Assembly (NCBI RefSeq): GCF_902712915.1
Contig: NZ_CACTIA010000005.1
Span: 2,578,501 to 2,642,500, forward strand
Length of the DNA: 64,000 nt
Reading direction: 5' to 3'
From: Acidiphilium sp. C61
GTDB taxonomy: Bacteria > Pseudomonadota > Alphaproteobacteria > Acetobacterales > Acetobacteraceae
The notes under the pieces are model-generated. The model made no database searches, was not told the origin of the DNA, and saw only the letters and a list, made by a program, of their open reading frames with translations. Shown here in pieces: positions 1-11,300 of the stretch. Numbering within the stretch: position 1 is the stretch's first letter; the number at the start of each line of letters is the position of its first letter. Made by a program: the position numbers and the translations under genes.

Positions 1-544
1 CCCGGCGCGAGACCGGATCGACCCCCACGGTCGGCTCGTCGAGCAGCAGCAGCCGCTTCGGCTGCACCAGCGTGCAGGCGAGGCCGAGCTTCTGCTTCAT
101 CCCGCCCGAAAGCCGCCCCGCCCGCCGCGCCGTGAAGGGCGCAAGCCCGGTCATCGCCATCAGCGTGGCATAGCGCGCCTCCCGCGCCGCCGCCGCGACC
201 CCGTGCAGATCGGCATAGAGGTCGAGATTCTCCCGGACCGTCAGCTCCTCGTACAGCCCGAAGCGCTGCGGCATGTAGCCGATTTCCCCCTGCACCGCGA
301 GCGGATCGCGCCGCACATCGATGCCCAGCACCTCGATCCCGCCGCGATCCGGCCGCAGCAGCCCGGCGATCAGCCGCATCAGCGTGGTCTTGCCCGCCCC
401 GTCGGCGCCGATCAGCCCGGTGATCCCGCCATGCGCCACCGCGGCGCTGACCTCCTCCACCGCGTCGACCACCCGCCCGCCGCCGCCGAACCGCCGGCAG
501 ACCCGGTCGAGGCGCAGCGCCGGCGCGTCATCGCCCGCCATCAT
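1..544 (-). CDS. ABC transporter ATP-binding protein (3' end outside window)
   Basis: ATPase subunit of an ABC exporter; the C-terminal part lies beyond the window edge. Read on the minus strand it shows a Walker A (GADGAGKTT), a Q-loop region (GYMPQRFGLYEEL), the ABC signature (LSGGMKQKLG) and a Walker B (LLLLDEPTVGVDP), in the usual order. The start is one of two adjacent ATG codons at 544 or 541, overlapping the end of the HlyD-type gene by about 17 bases, so the two are translationally coupled. Family knowledge: adaptor plus ATPase pairs of this type (YbhG/YbhF-like) work with inner-membrane permeases encoded next, which would be off the left edge. The substrate cannot be read from the sequence. 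Confidence 0.9.
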   Translation of the reverse strand, partial: MMAGDDAPALRLDRVCRRFGGGGRVVDAVEEVSAAVAHGGITGLIGADGAGKTTLMRLIAGLLRPDRGGIEVLGIDVRRDPLAVQGEIGYMPQRFGLYEELTVRENLDLYADLHGVAAAAREARYATLMAMTGLAPFTARRAGRLSGGMKQKLGLACTLVQPKRLLLLDEPTVGVDPVSRR

Positions 545-1577
545 GCCCGCCCCCGCAGCCGGCATCCCCCGTCACCGCCGCCGCCGTCCCGATCCGCACC
601 GTCGCCGGCATGCCGAGCCGCAGCTGCCCGCGCGGATCACAGACATAGACGCGGATGCGATAGACCAGCGCCGTGCGCAGGTCCGGGCTTTCGATCGTGC
701 GTGGCGTGAACTCGGCGCTCGGCGAGATGAACCCGACCCAGCCGCGATAGCGCGTGCCGGGAAAACTGTCGGTGCTCACGCTCGCCGCCATGCCGGGGCG
801 CAGCCGCCCGAGCGCGGTTTCCGGCACATAGGCGCGCACCCAGAGCGGGGAGGGCAGGGCGATGGTGAACACGGGCGTTGCCGGCGAGGCCATGTCGCCG
901 GTCTCCAGGATGCGGTCCTCGATCACGCCATCCTGCGGCGCGCGCAGTCGGGTCTCGTCGAGATTGCGCCGGGCGAGGGCGACGGCGGCGCGCGCCGCGT
1001 CAAGGGCGGCGCGGGCGGCGGCGATGTCCTCCGCCCGCGGCCCCTTCACCGCGAGGAGATAGGCCTGGCGAGACGCGGTATATTGGTCGCGCGCGCTGCG
1101 GAAGGCGGCGCGGGCATTGTCCCGGTCCTGCAGGCTCGCGGCGTGCCGGCGGCTGAGGGTGGCGAGCCGGCGATAGGCGAGCCCCGCATTCTCCGCCTGT
1201 GCGAGCAGCGCCTGCATGGTCGCCCGCGCCTGCGCGATCTCCTCCGGGCGGGAGCCGGCGAGCAGCTTCGCCAGCGCCGCCTTGCGCCCGGCGAGATCGG
1301 CCTCGGCGGCGGCGAGGGCATCCTGATACAAGGTCGCATCCAGCGTCGCGAGCAGCTCACCCCGCCGCACCGGCGCGCCCTCCTGCACCAGCAGCCGCGT
1401 CACCCGCCCGCTCACCTCGAAGGCCGGCATCGTCTCGCGCAGATCGACATTGCCATAGAGAACGAGCGCGGTGCGGCGCGGCGTCCGGTCCAGAAGGAAC
1501 ATCACCGCCGCGAGCGCGGCAGCCAGCAGCACCGCCGCAAGAGCAAGGCGGGCGGTTCGCGGCGGCAGTTTCGGCAC
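528..1577 (-). CDS. HlyD-family periplasmic adaptor (membrane fusion) protein
   Basis: Periplasmic adaptor of an efflux or export system, 349 residues. The chosen GTG start at 1577 is preceded by GGAG and gives a short basic N-terminus followed by one hydrophobic segment (LALAAVLLAAALAAVMFLL), the inner-membrane anchor. It then shows a biotinyl/lipoyl-like half motif (GRVTRLLVQEGAPVRRGELL), a long alanine-rich alpha-hairpin, a second lipoyl half (LRAPQDGVIEDRILETGDM) and a beta-barrel. An ATG at 1700 is also in frame but would add an arginine-rich stretch without membrane character. The gene overlaps the ATPase gene downstream, indicating one operon. Partner outer-membrane channel is not adjacent. 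Confidence 0.88.
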   Translation of the reverse strand: MPKLPPRTARLALAAVLLAAALAAVMFLLDRTPRRTALVLYGNVDLRETMPAFEVSGRVTRLLVQEGAPVRRGELLATLDATLYQDALAAAEADLAGRKAALAKLLAGSRPEEIAQARATMQALLAQAENAGLAYRRLATLSRRHAASLQDRDNARAAFRSARDQYTASRQAYLLAVKGPRAEDIAAARAALDAARAAVALARRNLDETRLRAPQDGVIEDRILETGDMASPATPVFTIALPSPLWVRAYVPETALGRLRPGMAASVSTDSFPGTRYRGWVGFISPSAEFTPRTIESPDLRTALVYRIRVYVCDPRGQLRLGMPATVRIGTAAAVTGDAGCGGGHDGGR

Positions 1578-1711
1578 CGAGCGTCTCCTTCCGGATGGCG
1601 TGTTGCACGACCGATCCTGGAAGCCGGGCCGTATCTCCGCATTGATCCCGATCAATCCGCGCGGGACCAGACACGAAGAAGGCGGGCGTGGCCTGGCCAC
1701 GTCCGCCTTTC

Positions 1712-1813
1712 GTCATCCTCACGGCCCCGGAAGGGCCGTCATCCTCACGGCCCCGGAAGGGCCGTCATCCTCCGGCCCCGGAAGGGCCGTCATCCTCCGG
1801 CCCCGGAGGGGCC
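1712..1813. repeat. Tandem repeat, 4 copies of a 25-26 bp unit
   Basis: Four head-to-tail copies starting at 1712, 1738, 1764 and 1789 in the gap between the HlyD-type gene and the small secreted protein gene. Each copy holds the palindromic core GGCCCCGGAAGGGCC. The first two copies are identical; the third and fourth lack one A, and the last carries an A-to-G change that perfects the palindrome. No spacers, so this is not CRISPR. Confidence 0.85.
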
Positions 1814-1828
1814 GGGATAGCCAGGGTC

Positions 1829-2053
1829 TCAGTTACCCGCGAACGGGGTGAAGCCCGGCGAGGTGGTCACCGGCGTCTGCGTCCCGGCCGGGGTGCCGGC
1901 GGTGGCGCTGTTGCCGAACGTCACGGTGGGGTTGTGCGAGGCTTCGGCCGCGATCGGCTGGCTGTTGGCCTGCAGCTGGCCCGCCATCGCGCTGCCCGCC
2001 GTCATCACCGTCAAACCTGCAACCGCCGCCATGATCTTCATTGTCTTCGTCAT
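1829..2053 (-). CDS. Small secreted protein of unknown function
   Basis: A 74-residue protein with a clear Sec signal peptide (KIMAAVAGLTVMTAGSAMA) ending in an Ala-X-Ala site, leaving a mature peptide of about 50 residues. The mature part is rich in Gln, Thr, Pro and Gly and has no cysteines. The start is well supported: AAGGAGA lies seven bases before the ATG at 2053. I recognise no family. It stands alone between two transcription units on the same strand and is probably a periplasmic or surface peptide. Confidence 0.7.
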   Translation of the reverse strand: MTKTMKIMAAVAGLTVMTAGSAMAGQLQANSQPIAAEASHNPTVTFGNSATAGTPAGTQTPVTTSPGFTPFAGN

Positions 2054-2221
2054 TGATCTTCTCCTTGTCGCGGAAGGCTCGTTGTCCGTTCCGTCGGTTT
2101 CCGCCGGCAGGGAGCAGCCGGCTTACGGAGTTGGAGATGGGCCTCTGTGACGCTTCGATGAACCTCCGGACTTTCAATAACATTCATGCGCGAATTGTAT
2201 CGATCCGCGCCTTGCGCCGGA

Positions 2222-3109
2222 TCAGGGCAACACCAGCTCCGCGCGCGCCGCCGCGAGCCGCGCGCCGATATGCCGCGCCACCTCGCTCACCCGCCGGGTC
2301 CGGTAGGTATCGGGATGGGCGATCAGCCAGTAGCTGCGGGTAAAGCGGATTTCCGGCAGCAGCCGGCGCAGCTCGGGAAACCCGGCGGCGGCGTAATCGT
2401 GCAGGATGCCGATCCCGTGCCCCGCCCGCACCGCCTCCATCTGCCCGACCACGCTGCCGCACTCGAAATGCCGCTCCATGATCCGCCCGAGCGTCGCCGC
2501 GTAGTCGAGCGCCGGGCTGTAGGCCAGTTCCTCGACATGGGTGACGAGCAGGTGCCCGGCGAGATCCTCCTGCCGCCGGATCGGCCCGTGCCGGTCGAGA
2601 TAGGACGCGGCTGCATAGACGCTGAGCGTGTAATCCGCGAGCTTGCGCACCACGAGCCGCCCCTGCTGCGGCTGTTCCAGCGTGATCACCAGGTCCGCCT
2701 CCCGCCGCGACAGCGAGAAGGTGCGCGGCAGCGGCACCAGCTGGATCGTCAGCGCCTTGTGCAGCGCCGCCAGCGCGCCAAGCTCGCGGGCGAGGAAATA
2801 ATTGCCGAGCCCGTCCGGCGCGCCGACGCGCACGACGCCCGAAACCGTCTCCGCCGTGCCCGCCAGCGCAGTGCCGACGCGCAGGAACTCCGATTCCGCC
2901 CGCTCGGCGGCGATCAGCAGCGCCTCGCCCGCCCCGGTCAGGGTGCAGCCGCCGGTATGCCGCTCGAACAGCTTCGCCCCCAGCTCCGCCTCCAGCGCCG
3001 AAAGCTGCCGCCCCACCGTCGCGTGGTTCAGCCGCAGCTGCCGCGCCGCGCCGAGAATCTGGCCCTGCCGCGCAATCGCGAGAAAAATCCTGATCCGGTC
3101 CCACTGCAT
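2222..3109 (-). CDS. LysR-family transcriptional regulator
   Basis: A 295-residue LysR-type regulator. The N-terminal winged helix-turn-helix is obvious ([20 protein letters not shown], then [16 protein letters not shown]), followed by a periplasmic-binding-protein-like effector domain. The start at 3109 (MQWDRIRIF) is chosen over an upstream in-frame ATG at 3133 because family members begin with this motif. It is divergent from mmsA with 110 bases between the starts, the classical arrangement for a LysR protein that controls its neighbour. Inference: it regulates methylmalonate-semialdehyde dehydrogenase, perhaps in response to a valine or propionate catabolite. Confidence 0.9.
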   Translation of the reverse strand: MQWDRIRIFLAIARQGQILGAARQLRLNHATVGRQLSALEAELGAKLFERHTGGCTLTGAGEALLIAAERAESEFLRVGTALAGTAETVSGVVRVGAPDGLGNYFLARELGALAALHKALTIQLVPLPRTFSLSRREADLVITLEQPQQGRLVVRKLADYTLSVYAAASYLDRHGPIRRQEDLAGHLLVTHVEELAYSPALDYAATLGRIMERHFECGSVVGQMEAVRAGHGIGILHDYAAAGFPELRRLLPEIRFTRSYWLIAHPDTYRTRRVSEVARHIGARLAAARAELVLP

Positions 3110-3219
3110 CGCGCCTGACGTTATTTCACGCACATCGATGCCGCAATCCTGGGTGTTGATATGCGGAATTCAAAGCGCGAAAACACATCCCGCCATCAAA
3201 CAAGACGGAGGACCATTCC

Positions 3220-4719
<1,500 letters not shown>

Positions 4720-4744
4720 TGCAGGCTCACGCCTGACCGTGGGG

Positions 4745-4773
4745 CGGCCCGGATCCCCCGATCCGGGCCGTTT
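4745..4773 (+). terminator. Rho-independent terminator after mmsA
   Basis: An 11-base perfect stem (CGGCCCGGATC with GATCCGGGCCG) around a CCCC loop, followed by TTT, 26 bases after the mmsA stop codon. Confidence 0.8.
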
Positions 4774-4802
4774 CCATGTCCGCCCCGCCAGGCCCGGACC
4801 CC

Positions 4803-4913
4803 AGAGCATTATCCGATCAGATGACCCGATCTGATCGGATAATGCCTTATCACATTGATAAACAGAGCATCTTTATCCGATCAGATGACTCCATCTGATC
4901 GGATGATGCTCTG
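4803..4913. repeat. MITE-like palindromic repeat, copy 1
   Basis: Two hairpins of the same kind in a row (4807-4846 and 4865-4912), each built on the core ATCCGATCAGATG facing CATCTGATCGGAT, separated by an AT-rich spacer. It ends three bases before the stop codon of thpR. The same element recurs at 11179, 25640, 42974, 43912, 53060 and 53991. Confidence 0.9.
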
Positions 4914-4915
4914 CC

Positions 4916-5524
4916 CTACCGCCAGTCCCCTTCGTCCCTGCCTTCTTCCACATCCGCCTCCTCGCGCTCATCTTCGCGCCGGCCAGCCGCCGCGCCGAGC
5001 GGATACTCGACCTCCGCCGTATAGGCCGGATGATCGGCGCTGAGCTGCGAGCTGAACAGGATCATGTGCTCCACCCCGATCGGCGGCGAGCGGTAGAGAT
5101 TGTGGCTCTGCACGAATTCGGCGAAGCGCGGCCCCACCGGCAGGTCCATCCGCGCCAGCGTCACGTGCGGGGCGTAGCGCCGCCGCTCCGGCGCCAGCCC
5201 GATCCGCCGCAGCGCGGTCTCGATCTTCGATTGCAGATGCAGCAAGGCCGGGTTCCGCTCGACCCCGATCCACAGCGAGCTTGCCCGGCCGCCCTTCTCG
5301 AACCAGCCGGCGCCGGCGAGGGTGAGCGGAAACCCCGGCGCGCGGATCGCGGCGAGCGCGTGGTCGATCTCCTCGGCCTGAAGCCGCCCGGTCTCGCCGA
5401 TGAAGCGCAGCGTGATGTGCATGTTCTGCGCCGGCACCCAGCGCGCCCCCGGCAGGTTGAAGGCGAAGCCGGCGAGCGTCTGCCGGATCTCCCGCGGCAG
5501 GTCGAGGGCGATGAACAGTCGCAT
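4916..5524 (-). CDS. thpR: RNA 2',3'-cyclic phosphodiesterase (LigT/ThpR family)
   Basis: A 202-residue member of the 2H phosphoesterase family, which hydrolyses 2',3'-cyclic phosphate ends of RNA. Both HxT motifs are present: HITLRFIG near residue 37 and HVTLARM near residue 120, at the normal spacing. The start MRLFIALDLP is typical. The last 25 residues form an acidic Glu/Arg/Asp tail (GRREDEREEADVEEGRDEG) beyond the catalytic fold and close to palindromic repeat copy 1; the tail may be non-essential. Minus-strand unit that follows argC with a 55-base gap. Confidence 0.92.
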   Translation of the reverse strand: MRLFIALDLPREIRQTLAGFAFNLPGARWVPAQNMHITLRFIGETGRLQAEEIDHALAAIRAPGFPLTLAGAGWFEKGGRASSLWIGVERNPALLHLQSKIETALRRIGLAPERRRYAPHVTLARMDLPVGPRFAEFVQSHNLYRSPPIGVEHMILFSSQLSADHPAYTAEVEYPLGAAAGRREDEREEADVEEGRDEGDWR

Positions 5525-5579
5525 GGGAATGCCCTCCTCTCGGCGCGCATGGTGGGCGGCGCGCCGCGGCGGGTCAAGC

Positions 5580-6527
5580 TCAGGCGGAGGAGGCCTCCGC
5601 CGCCTGCCGCGCCGCCAGCCCGAGCATCAGGCCGATATTCTGCACCGCCGCCCCCGCGGCGCCCTTGCCGAGATTGTCGAGCCGCGCCACCAGCACCGCC
5701 TGGCTCTCCGCCTCGTTCTCGAAGACGAACAGCTCCATCAGGTCCGACCCCTCGGCCACCGCCGCCTGGACCCGCTGCTCGCAGGGTGTGCGGCGCACCA
5801 CCACCTGCCCGCCGCCGTCATAGCGCTCCATCAGCGCCGAGCCGATCTCGCGCGCCGTCGGCCGGCCGGGCAGGGCGTCGAGATGCAGCGGGATCGACAC
5901 CAGCATCCCCTGGCGGAAATGCCCGACCGAGGGCACGAAGATCGGCCGCCGCGCGAGCCCGGCATGGGCCGCGATCTCCGGCAGGTGCTTGTGGTTGAGC
6001 GACAGCGCATACAGCTCGAAGGCCGGCCCGCCCTGCTGCTCATGATCCGCGATCATCGCCTTGCCGCCGCCCGAATAGCCCGACACCGCATTGATCGCGA
6101 CCGGATGATCCTCCGGCACCAACCCGGCATCGACCAGCGGGCGCAGCAGCGCGATGGCGCCGGTGGCATAGCAGCCGGGATTGGCGACCCGCGGGCTCGC
6201 CGCGATCGCCGCCGCCTGTCCCGGCGCGAGTTCGGCGAAGCCATAGGTCCAGCCGGGTGCGACGCGGTGCGCGGTGCTGGCGTCGAGCAGGCGCGGCGCC
6301 GCACTGCCCATGCCCTCGACCATCGAGGCCGCCTCGCGCGCCGCCTCGTCCGGCAGGCACAGCACGACGAGATTGACCGCTTCCATCATCGCCCGCCGCG
6401 CCGCCGGGTCGCGGCGCCGCGCGGGATCGAGGCTGCGCAGCTCCACCCCCGGCAGCCGGCGCAGCCGCTCCACAATCTGCAGGCCGGTGGTGCCGGCCTC
6501 GCCATCGATGAACACGCTCCTGTTCAT
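5580..6527 (-). CDS. argC: N-acetyl-gamma-glutamyl-phosphate reductase
   Basis: A 315-residue enzyme of arginine biosynthesis that reduces N-acetylglutamyl phosphate with NADPH. The short length and the start [18 protein letters not shown] place it in the type 2 ArgC group. The active-site cysteine lies in [11 protein letters not shown], and the motifs [11 protein letters not shown] and HKHLPEI are present. The start at 6527 has GGAGTG upstream; an open frame continues further upstream, but it overlaps secB antisense and has no coding character. Divergent from secB, with 84 bases between the starts. Confidence 0.95.
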   Translation of the reverse strand: MNRSVFIDGEAGTTGLQIVERLRRLPGVELRSLDPARRRDPAARRAMMEAVNLVVLCLPDEAAREAASMVEGMGSAAPRLLDASTAHRVAPGWTYGFAELAPGQAAAIAASPRVANPGCYATGAIALLRPLVDAGLVPEDHPVAINAVSGYSGGGKAMIADHEQQGGPAFELYALSLNHKHLPEIAAHAGLARRPIFVPSVGHFRQGMLVSIPLHLDALPGRPTAREIGSALMERYDGGGQVVVRRTPCEQRVQAAVAEGSDLMELFVFENEAESQAVLVARLDNLGKGAAGAAVQNIGLMLGLAARQAAEASSA

Positions 6528-6611
6528 GGTCCAACACTCCTCGTCCCGCCATGCTGGCACCAAACGCGGCCCTGTGCTAGGCGGGCCTCCAGTCAAACGG
6601 AGCCACCCCCC

Positions 6612-7112
6612 ATGTCTGAATCGCAGATCGCGCCGCTCACCCTCAACATCCAGTACACCAAGGACCTGTCCTTCGAGGTGCCCGGTGCGCCCTCGATCTA
6701 CACGCTTCTCCGCCAGGCCCCGAACGTGAACATCAATCTCGACGTCCAGGTCCAGCGCCTGCAGGACGATGCCGATGTCTTCGAGGTGACCCTGACCACC
6801 CGCGCCGAGGCGACCCATCCGGCCCCCGCCGAATCCGGCAACGGCGCCGAAGCCGGCAAGGAAATGACCGTTTTCATCGCCGACCTCGCCTATGCCGGCG
6901 TGTTCACCCTGACCGGCATCCCGGAAAACCAGATGGAGCCGGTGCTGCTGGTCGAATGCCCGCGCCTGCTCTTCCCCTTCGCCCGCAACATCCTCGCCGA
7001 TGTCACGCGCGATGGCGGTTTCCCGCCGGTGATGCTCGGCCCGGTCGATTTCGTCGGCCTCTGGCAGGCCCGCCGCGCCGAGGCCGAGGGCCAGCCGGCC
7101 GCCAACGCCTGA
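6612..7112 (+). CDS. secB: Protein-export chaperone SecB
   Basis: A 166-residue tetrameric cytosolic chaperone that holds preproteins unfolded and delivers them to SecA. Typical features: the N-terminal beta-strand [17 protein letters not shown], the core [17 protein letters not shown], and [29 protein letters not shown] followed by VDF. The N-terminus MSESQIAPL is family-like. The start is at 6612; reading further upstream only overlaps argC antisense. It precedes thrC by 65 bases and may be cotranscribed with it. Confidence 0.96.
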   Translation: MSESQIAPLTLNIQYTKDLSFEVPGAPSIYTLLRQAPNVNINLDVQVQRLQDDADVFEVTLTTRAEATHPAPAESGNGAEAGKEMTVFIADLAYAGVFTLTGIPENQMEPVLLVECPRLLFPFARNILADVTRDGGFPPVMLGPVDFVGLWQARRAEAEGQPAANA

Positions 7113-7177
7113 TCCGGGGCGGCGCCGCCCCCGCGCGCGGCGCCGCACGCTGACGCTTTTCCAGGAACGACCTGCCG

Positions 7178-8581
7178 ATGCGCTACGTCTCCACCCGCGG
7201 TGCGGCCCCGTCCCGCGATTTCGACGGCGTCCTGCTCGCCGGGCTCGCCGAGGATGGCGGGCTGTTCGTCCCCGAGAGCTGGCCGACCTTCTCGCCAGCC
7301 GAATGGCGCGCCCTGCGCGGCCTGCCCTATGCCGAGCTGGCCGCCCGCGTCATGGCCCCGTTCATGACCGGCGGCGCCATCGGCTTCGACGATCTGCAAG
7401 CCATCACCCGCGCGTCCTATCGCGGCTTCGATCACGCCGCCGTGGTCCCGCTGGTCCAGCTCGAACCCTCGCTCTTCGTGCTCGAACTGTTCCACGGCCC
7501 GACCCTCGCCTTCAAGGATCTCGCCCTCCAGGTCGCCGGCCGCCTGTTCGACCATGTCCTCGCCGCCCGCGACGAGCGGGTGACGATCGTCGGCGCCACC
7601 TCCGGCGATACCGGCTCCGCCGCGATCGAGGCCTGCCGCGACCGCTTGCGGGTCGATATCGCGATCCTCCACCCCGAAGGCCGCACCTCCGAGGTCCAGC
7701 GCCGGCAGATGACCACGGTCAACGCCCGCAACGTCCTCAACATCGCCCTCTCCGGCACGTTCGATGACTGCCAGGACCTGGTGAAGGCGATGTTCGCCGA
7801 TGCGCCCTTCCGCACCGAACTGCGCCTGTCGGCGGTCAACTCGATCAACTGGGCCCGCATCGCCGGCCAGATCCCCTATTTCGTCGCCGCCGCCCTCGCC
7901 CTCGGCGCGCCGGACCGCCCGGTCGCCGTCGCCGTGCCGACCGGCAATTTCGGCAACATCCTCGCCGCCTGGGCAGCACGCCAGATGGGCCTGCCGATCG
8001 AGCGCTTCATCGTCGGCAGCAATGCGAACGACATTCTCGCCCGCTTCCTCGCCGCCAACGACATGCGCACCGTCGGCGTGGTCGAGACCGTCTCCCCCTC
8101 GATGGACATCCAGGTCAGCTCGAATTTCGAGCGCCTCCTGTTCGAGGCGCTGGGCAGGGATGCGCCGGCCACCGCCCGCACCATGACCGATTTCCGCGCC
8201 ACCGGCTCGATGCAGGTTCCAAGCGAGGTCTGGCAGTCGGTCCGGCGGGACTTCGCCGGCCTCGCCCTCGACGATGCGGCGACTCTTGCCGAAATCGCCC
8301 GGATCCGCGCCGAAACCGGCTACATGGCCGACCCGCATACCGCGATCGGCATCGCCGCCGCCCGCGCCGCCGCCCCGGTCGGCGTGCCGGTCATCGCGGC
8401 GGCAACCGCGCACCCCGCGAAGTTCCCCGATGCGATGCACCGCGCGATCGGCATCCGCCCGGGGCTGCCAGAGCGGCTGGCCGACCTATATCATCGGGAT
8501 GAACATTTCGTACGCGCGGCCAACAGCCTCGGCGAGGTCGAGGCCCTGGTCCGCCATTTCGCGCACAGGAACGATGCATGA
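7178..8581 (+). CDS. thrC: Threonine synthase
   Basis: A 467-residue PLP enzyme that converts O-phosphohomoserine to threonine. The PLP lysine is in [11 protein letters not shown], and the phosphate-binding loop is [11 protein letters not shown]. The N-terminal [16 protein letters not shown] and the length place it in the long ThrC type. Its stop codon overlaps the ATG of the M16 peptidase gene (ATGA), an arrangement common in alphaproteobacteria and evidence for one operon. Confidence 0.96.
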   Translation: MRYVSTRGAAPSRDFDGVLLAGLAEDGGLFVPESWPTFSPAEWRALRGLPYAELAARVMAPFMTGGAIGFDDLQAITRASYRGFDHAAVVPLVQLEPSLFVLELFHGPTLAFKDLALQVAGRLFDHVLAARDERVTIVGATSGDTGSAAIEACRDRLRVDIAILHPEGRTSEVQRRQMTTVNARNVLNIALSGTFDDCQDLVKAMFADAPFRTELRLSAVNSINWARIAGQIPYFVAAALALGAPDRPVAVAVPTGNFGNILAAWAARQMGLPIERFIVGSNANDILARFLAANDMRTVGVVETVSPSMDIQVSSNFERLLFEALGRDAPATARTMTDFRATGSMQVPSEVWQSVRRDFAGLALDDAATLAEIARIRAETGYMADPHTAIGIAAARAAAPVGVPVIAAATAHPAKFPDAMHRAIGIRPGLPERLADLYHRDEHFVRAANSLGEVEALVRHFAHRNDA

Positions 8582-9843
8582 GTGACACAGTGCAGGTGAC
8601 GAAACTCGATTCCGGCCTGACCATCCTGACCGAACGGATGGACCGGGTGGAGACCGTCTCCTTCGGCGCCTATGCCGGCGTCGGCACCCGCCACGAGACG
8701 GCGGCGGAAAACGGCGTCTCGCATTTCCTCGAACACATGGCCTTCAAGGGCACCGAGCGGCGCAGTGCCGCCGCCATCGCCGAGGCGATCGAGGATGTCG
8801 GCGGCCACATCAACGCCTACACCTCGCGCGAGCAGACCGCCTATTACGTGAAGCTGCTGAAGGAGGATCTCTCCCTCGGCATCGACATCATCGGCGACAT
8901 TCTCTGCCATTCCACCTTCGATCCGGCGGAATTCGAGCGCGAGCGCGGCGTCATCCTGCAAGAGATCGGCCAGGCGAACGACACGCCGGACGATATCGTG
9001 TTCGACCATTTCCAGCTCGCCGCCTATCCCGACCAGCCGATGGGCTGGCCCACCCTCGGCACCGAGGACATCATCCGCGCCATCGGGCCGGATGCGCTGC
9101 GCCGCTACATGAAGGCGCATTACACGCCCGAGAACCTCGTCGTCGCCGCCTCCGGCAATCTCGAACACGCCCGCGTGGTCGATCTCGTGGCGAAGCATTT
9201 CGCCGACCTGCCGGCCGCGACCCGCGCCGAGCCGCTGCCGGCCGAGTACGCCGGCGGCGAATACCGCGAGCTGCGCGATCTCGACCAGGCGCATCTCGTC
9301 CTCGGCTTCCCCGCCGTTGGCTACGCCGATCCCGATTTCCACGCCGCGATGCTGCTCTCCACCCTGCTCGGCGGCGGCATGTCCTCGCGCCTGTTCCAGG
9401 AAATCCGCGAGAAGCGCGGCCTTGTCTACTCGATCTACAGCTTCGCCCTGCCGGCGCGCGATGCCGGGCTGTTCGGCATCTATGCCGGCACCGGCGAAGC
9501 CGAGGCGGCGGAACTCGTCCCCGTCACCCTCGGCGAGCTGGCCAAGGTCCGCCAGAGCGTCTCCGAGGCCGAACTCCGCCGCGCCCGCGCCCAGGTCAAG
9601 GCCGGGCTGCTGATGTCGCTGGAAAGCACGGGCAGCCGCTGCGAGCAGATCGCCCGCCAGTGGCAGATCTTCGGCCGCATCGTCCCGACCGCCGAAACCG
9701 TCGCGAAAATCGACGCCGTGACGGTGGACGACATCACCAGCGTCGCCGCCCGCATCTTCCGCGCCAAGCCCACGCTTGCCGCGATCGGCCCGGTCGGCCG
9801 CGTGCCGCAAATGCCGAAAATCATCGAGAGGCTGGCGGCGTGA
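8578..9843 (+). CDS. M16-family zinc metallopeptidase (processing-peptidase-like)
   Basis: A 421-residue member of the pitrilysin/mitochondrial processing peptidase family. The inverted zinc motif HFLEH lies at residues 49-53, with the distal glutamate in RGVILQEIGQANDTPDD. The glycine-rich loop LLGGGMSSRLFQEIREKRGLVYSIYS of the family is visible near residue 260. No signal peptide is visible, so it is probably cytoplasmic. Start and stop both overlap neighbouring genes by four bases (thrC upstream, PmbA-like downstream), so the three are translated as a unit. Confidence 0.93.
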   Translation: MSDTVQVTKLDSGLTILTERMDRVETVSFGAYAGVGTRHETAAENGVSHFLEHMAFKGTERRSAAAIAEAIEDVGGHINAYTSREQTAYYVKLLKEDLSLGIDIIGDILCHSTFDPAEFERERGVILQEIGQANDTPDDIVFDHFQLAAYPDQPMGWPTLGTEDIIRAIGPDALRRYMKAHYTPENLVVAASGNLEHARVVDLVAKHFADLPAATRAEPLPAEYAGGEYRELRDLDQAHLVLGFPAVGYADPDFHAAMLLSTLLGGGMSSRLFQEIREKRGLVYSIYSFALPARDAGLFGIYAGTGEAEAAELVPVTLGELAKVRQSVSEAELRRARAQVKAGLLMSLESTGSRCEQIARQWQIFGRIVPTAETVAKIDAVTVDDITSVAARIFRAKPTLAAIGPVGRVPQMPKIIERLAA

Positions 9844-11168
9844 ACCGGCTCGCCCTGCTCGACGCCCTGCTCGACGCCGCGAAGCGCGCCGGAGCGGATT
9901 CCGCCGATGCGCTGATGGGCTCCGGCACCTCGCTCTCCGTCGGCCGCCGCCTCGGCAAGGTCGAGGAGATCGAGCGCTCCGAGAGCGACACGGTCGGCCT
10001 GCGCGTGTTTGTGGGAAGCCGCAGCGCCATCGTCTCCTCCGGCGCGATCGACCCCGCAGGCTTCGCCCGCCTCGCCGAACAGGCGGTGGCGATGGCCCGC
10101 GTCGTCCCCGAGGATCGGTTCTCCACCATCCCCGACGCGCCGCCCCCGCCCGATTCCGCCCCGCTCGACATGGACGATCCGGCCGAACCCGGCGTCGAGG
10201 CGCTGCTCGCCCGCGCCGCCGCGGCCGAAGAGGCCGCCCTCGCGGTCAAGGGCATCACCAATTCCGAGGGTGCGGGCGCCTCCTGGTCGCGCAGCCACGT
10301 CGCGCTGGCCACCTCGCGCGGCTTCGCCGGCGCCTATTCCCGCTCCAGTCACGGCATCTCCGTCTCGCCCATCGCCGGCGAAGGGGTGGGGATGCAGCGC
10401 GACTATGAATATTCCGCCGCCGTCCACGGCGCCGACCTCGCCGACCCCGCCTTCCTCGGCCGCGCCGCCGCCGAGCGCGCGGTCAGCCGGCTCGACCCGC
10501 GCCGCCCGGCCACCGCGAAACTCCCGGTGGTCTATCACCCCCGCGTCGCCGGCTCGCTGCTCGGCCATTTCGCCGGCGCCATCAACGGTGCGGCCATCGC
10601 CCGCGGCACCAGCTTCCTCAAGGATGCGATGGGCCAGGCGATCTTCGCCCCCGGCATCTCCATCATCGACGATCCGCTGCGCCGCCGCGGCCTGCGCTCG
10701 CGCAGTTTCGACGGCGAGGGCCAGACCGTCTCCCGCCGCGCGCTGATCGAGGATGGCCGGCTCACCACCTGGCTGCTCGATACCCGCAGCGCCGCCCAGC
10801 TCGGCCTCGCCACCACCGGCCACGCCGCCCGCGGCACGTCCGGCCCGCCATCCCCGGCGCCGAGCAACCTCTACATGCAGCCCGGCGCGCTTTCGCCCGA
10901 GGCGCTGATCGCCGATATCGGCCTCGGCCTCTACGTCATCGAGCTGATCGGCATGGGCGTGAACGGCATCACCGGCGATTATTCGCGCGGCGCCGCCGGC
11001 TTCATGATCCGCGACGGCCAGCTCGCCGAGCCGGTCGCCGAACTCACCGTCGCCGGCAATCTGCGCGAGATGTTCCTCCATCTCACCCCGGCGAACGACC
11101 TCGAATTCCGCCGCGGCACCGACACGCCGACGCTGCGCATCGAGAGCATGACGATCGCCGGAGCCTGA
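9840..11168 (+). CDS. TldE/PmbA-like metallopeptidase-family protein
   Basis: A 442-residue protein of the TldD/PmbA family, which in Escherichia coli matures microcin B17 and acts on unfolded peptides with its TldD partner. Family features: DTVGLRVFVGSRSAIVSS near the N-terminus, SKLPVVYHPRVAGSLL-like middle, and C-terminal SNLYMQPG followed by GMGVNGITGDYSRGAAGFMI. The start is GTG at 9840, inside the stop codon of the M16 gene (GTGA). The HExxH-type zinc motif belongs to TldD, not to this subunit; no tldD is in the window. Confidence 0.88.
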   Translation: MNRLALLDALLDAAKRAGADSADALMGSGTSLSVGRRLGKVEEIERSESDTVGLRVFVGSRSAIVSSGAIDPAGFARLAEQAVAMARVVPEDRFSTIPDAPPPPDSAPLDMDDPAEPGVEALLARAAAAEEAALAVKGITNSEGAGASWSRSHVALATSRGFAGAYSRSSHGISVSPIAGEGVGMQRDYEYSAAVHGADLADPAFLGRAAAERAVSRLDPRRPATAKLPVVYHPRVAGSLLGHFAGAINGAAIARGTSFLKDAMGQAIFAPGISIIDDPLRRRGLRSRSFDGEGQTVSRRALIEDGRLTTWLLDTRSAAQLGLATTGHAARGTSGPPSPAPSNLYMQPGALSPEALIADIGLGLYVIELIGMGVNGITGDYSRGAAGFMIRDGQLAEPVAELTVAGNLREMFLHLTPANDLEFRRGTDTPTLRIESMTIAGA

Positions 11169-11178
11169 ACCGGCCGGC

Positions 11179-11281
11179 TAGAGCATCATCCGATCAGATG
11201 GAATCATCTGATCGGATGATGCTCGACTTATCAATATGATAGAGCACTACATCCGATCCAATCGGATCGGAAAGTGCTCTA
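11179..11281. repeat. MITE-like palindromic repeat, copy 2 (complete unit)
   Basis: A clean example of the unit. Hairpin A runs from 11181 to 11224 (20-base stem, GAAT loop), followed by an AT-rich spacer (ACTTATCAATATGATA). Hairpin B runs from 11242 to 11279. The outer ends are inverted: TAGAGCA at the left and TGCTCTA at the right, each within a CTAG. It lies between convergent genes. Confidence 0.92.
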
Positions 11282-11300
11282 GGCGGCAGGCGCCTGAGGC

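Noticed and set aside
5400..6611. Upstream extension of the secB frame
   Set aside because: It only overlaps argC and thpR antisense and encodes Arg/His/Pro-rich text; the conserved SecB N-terminus starts at 6612.
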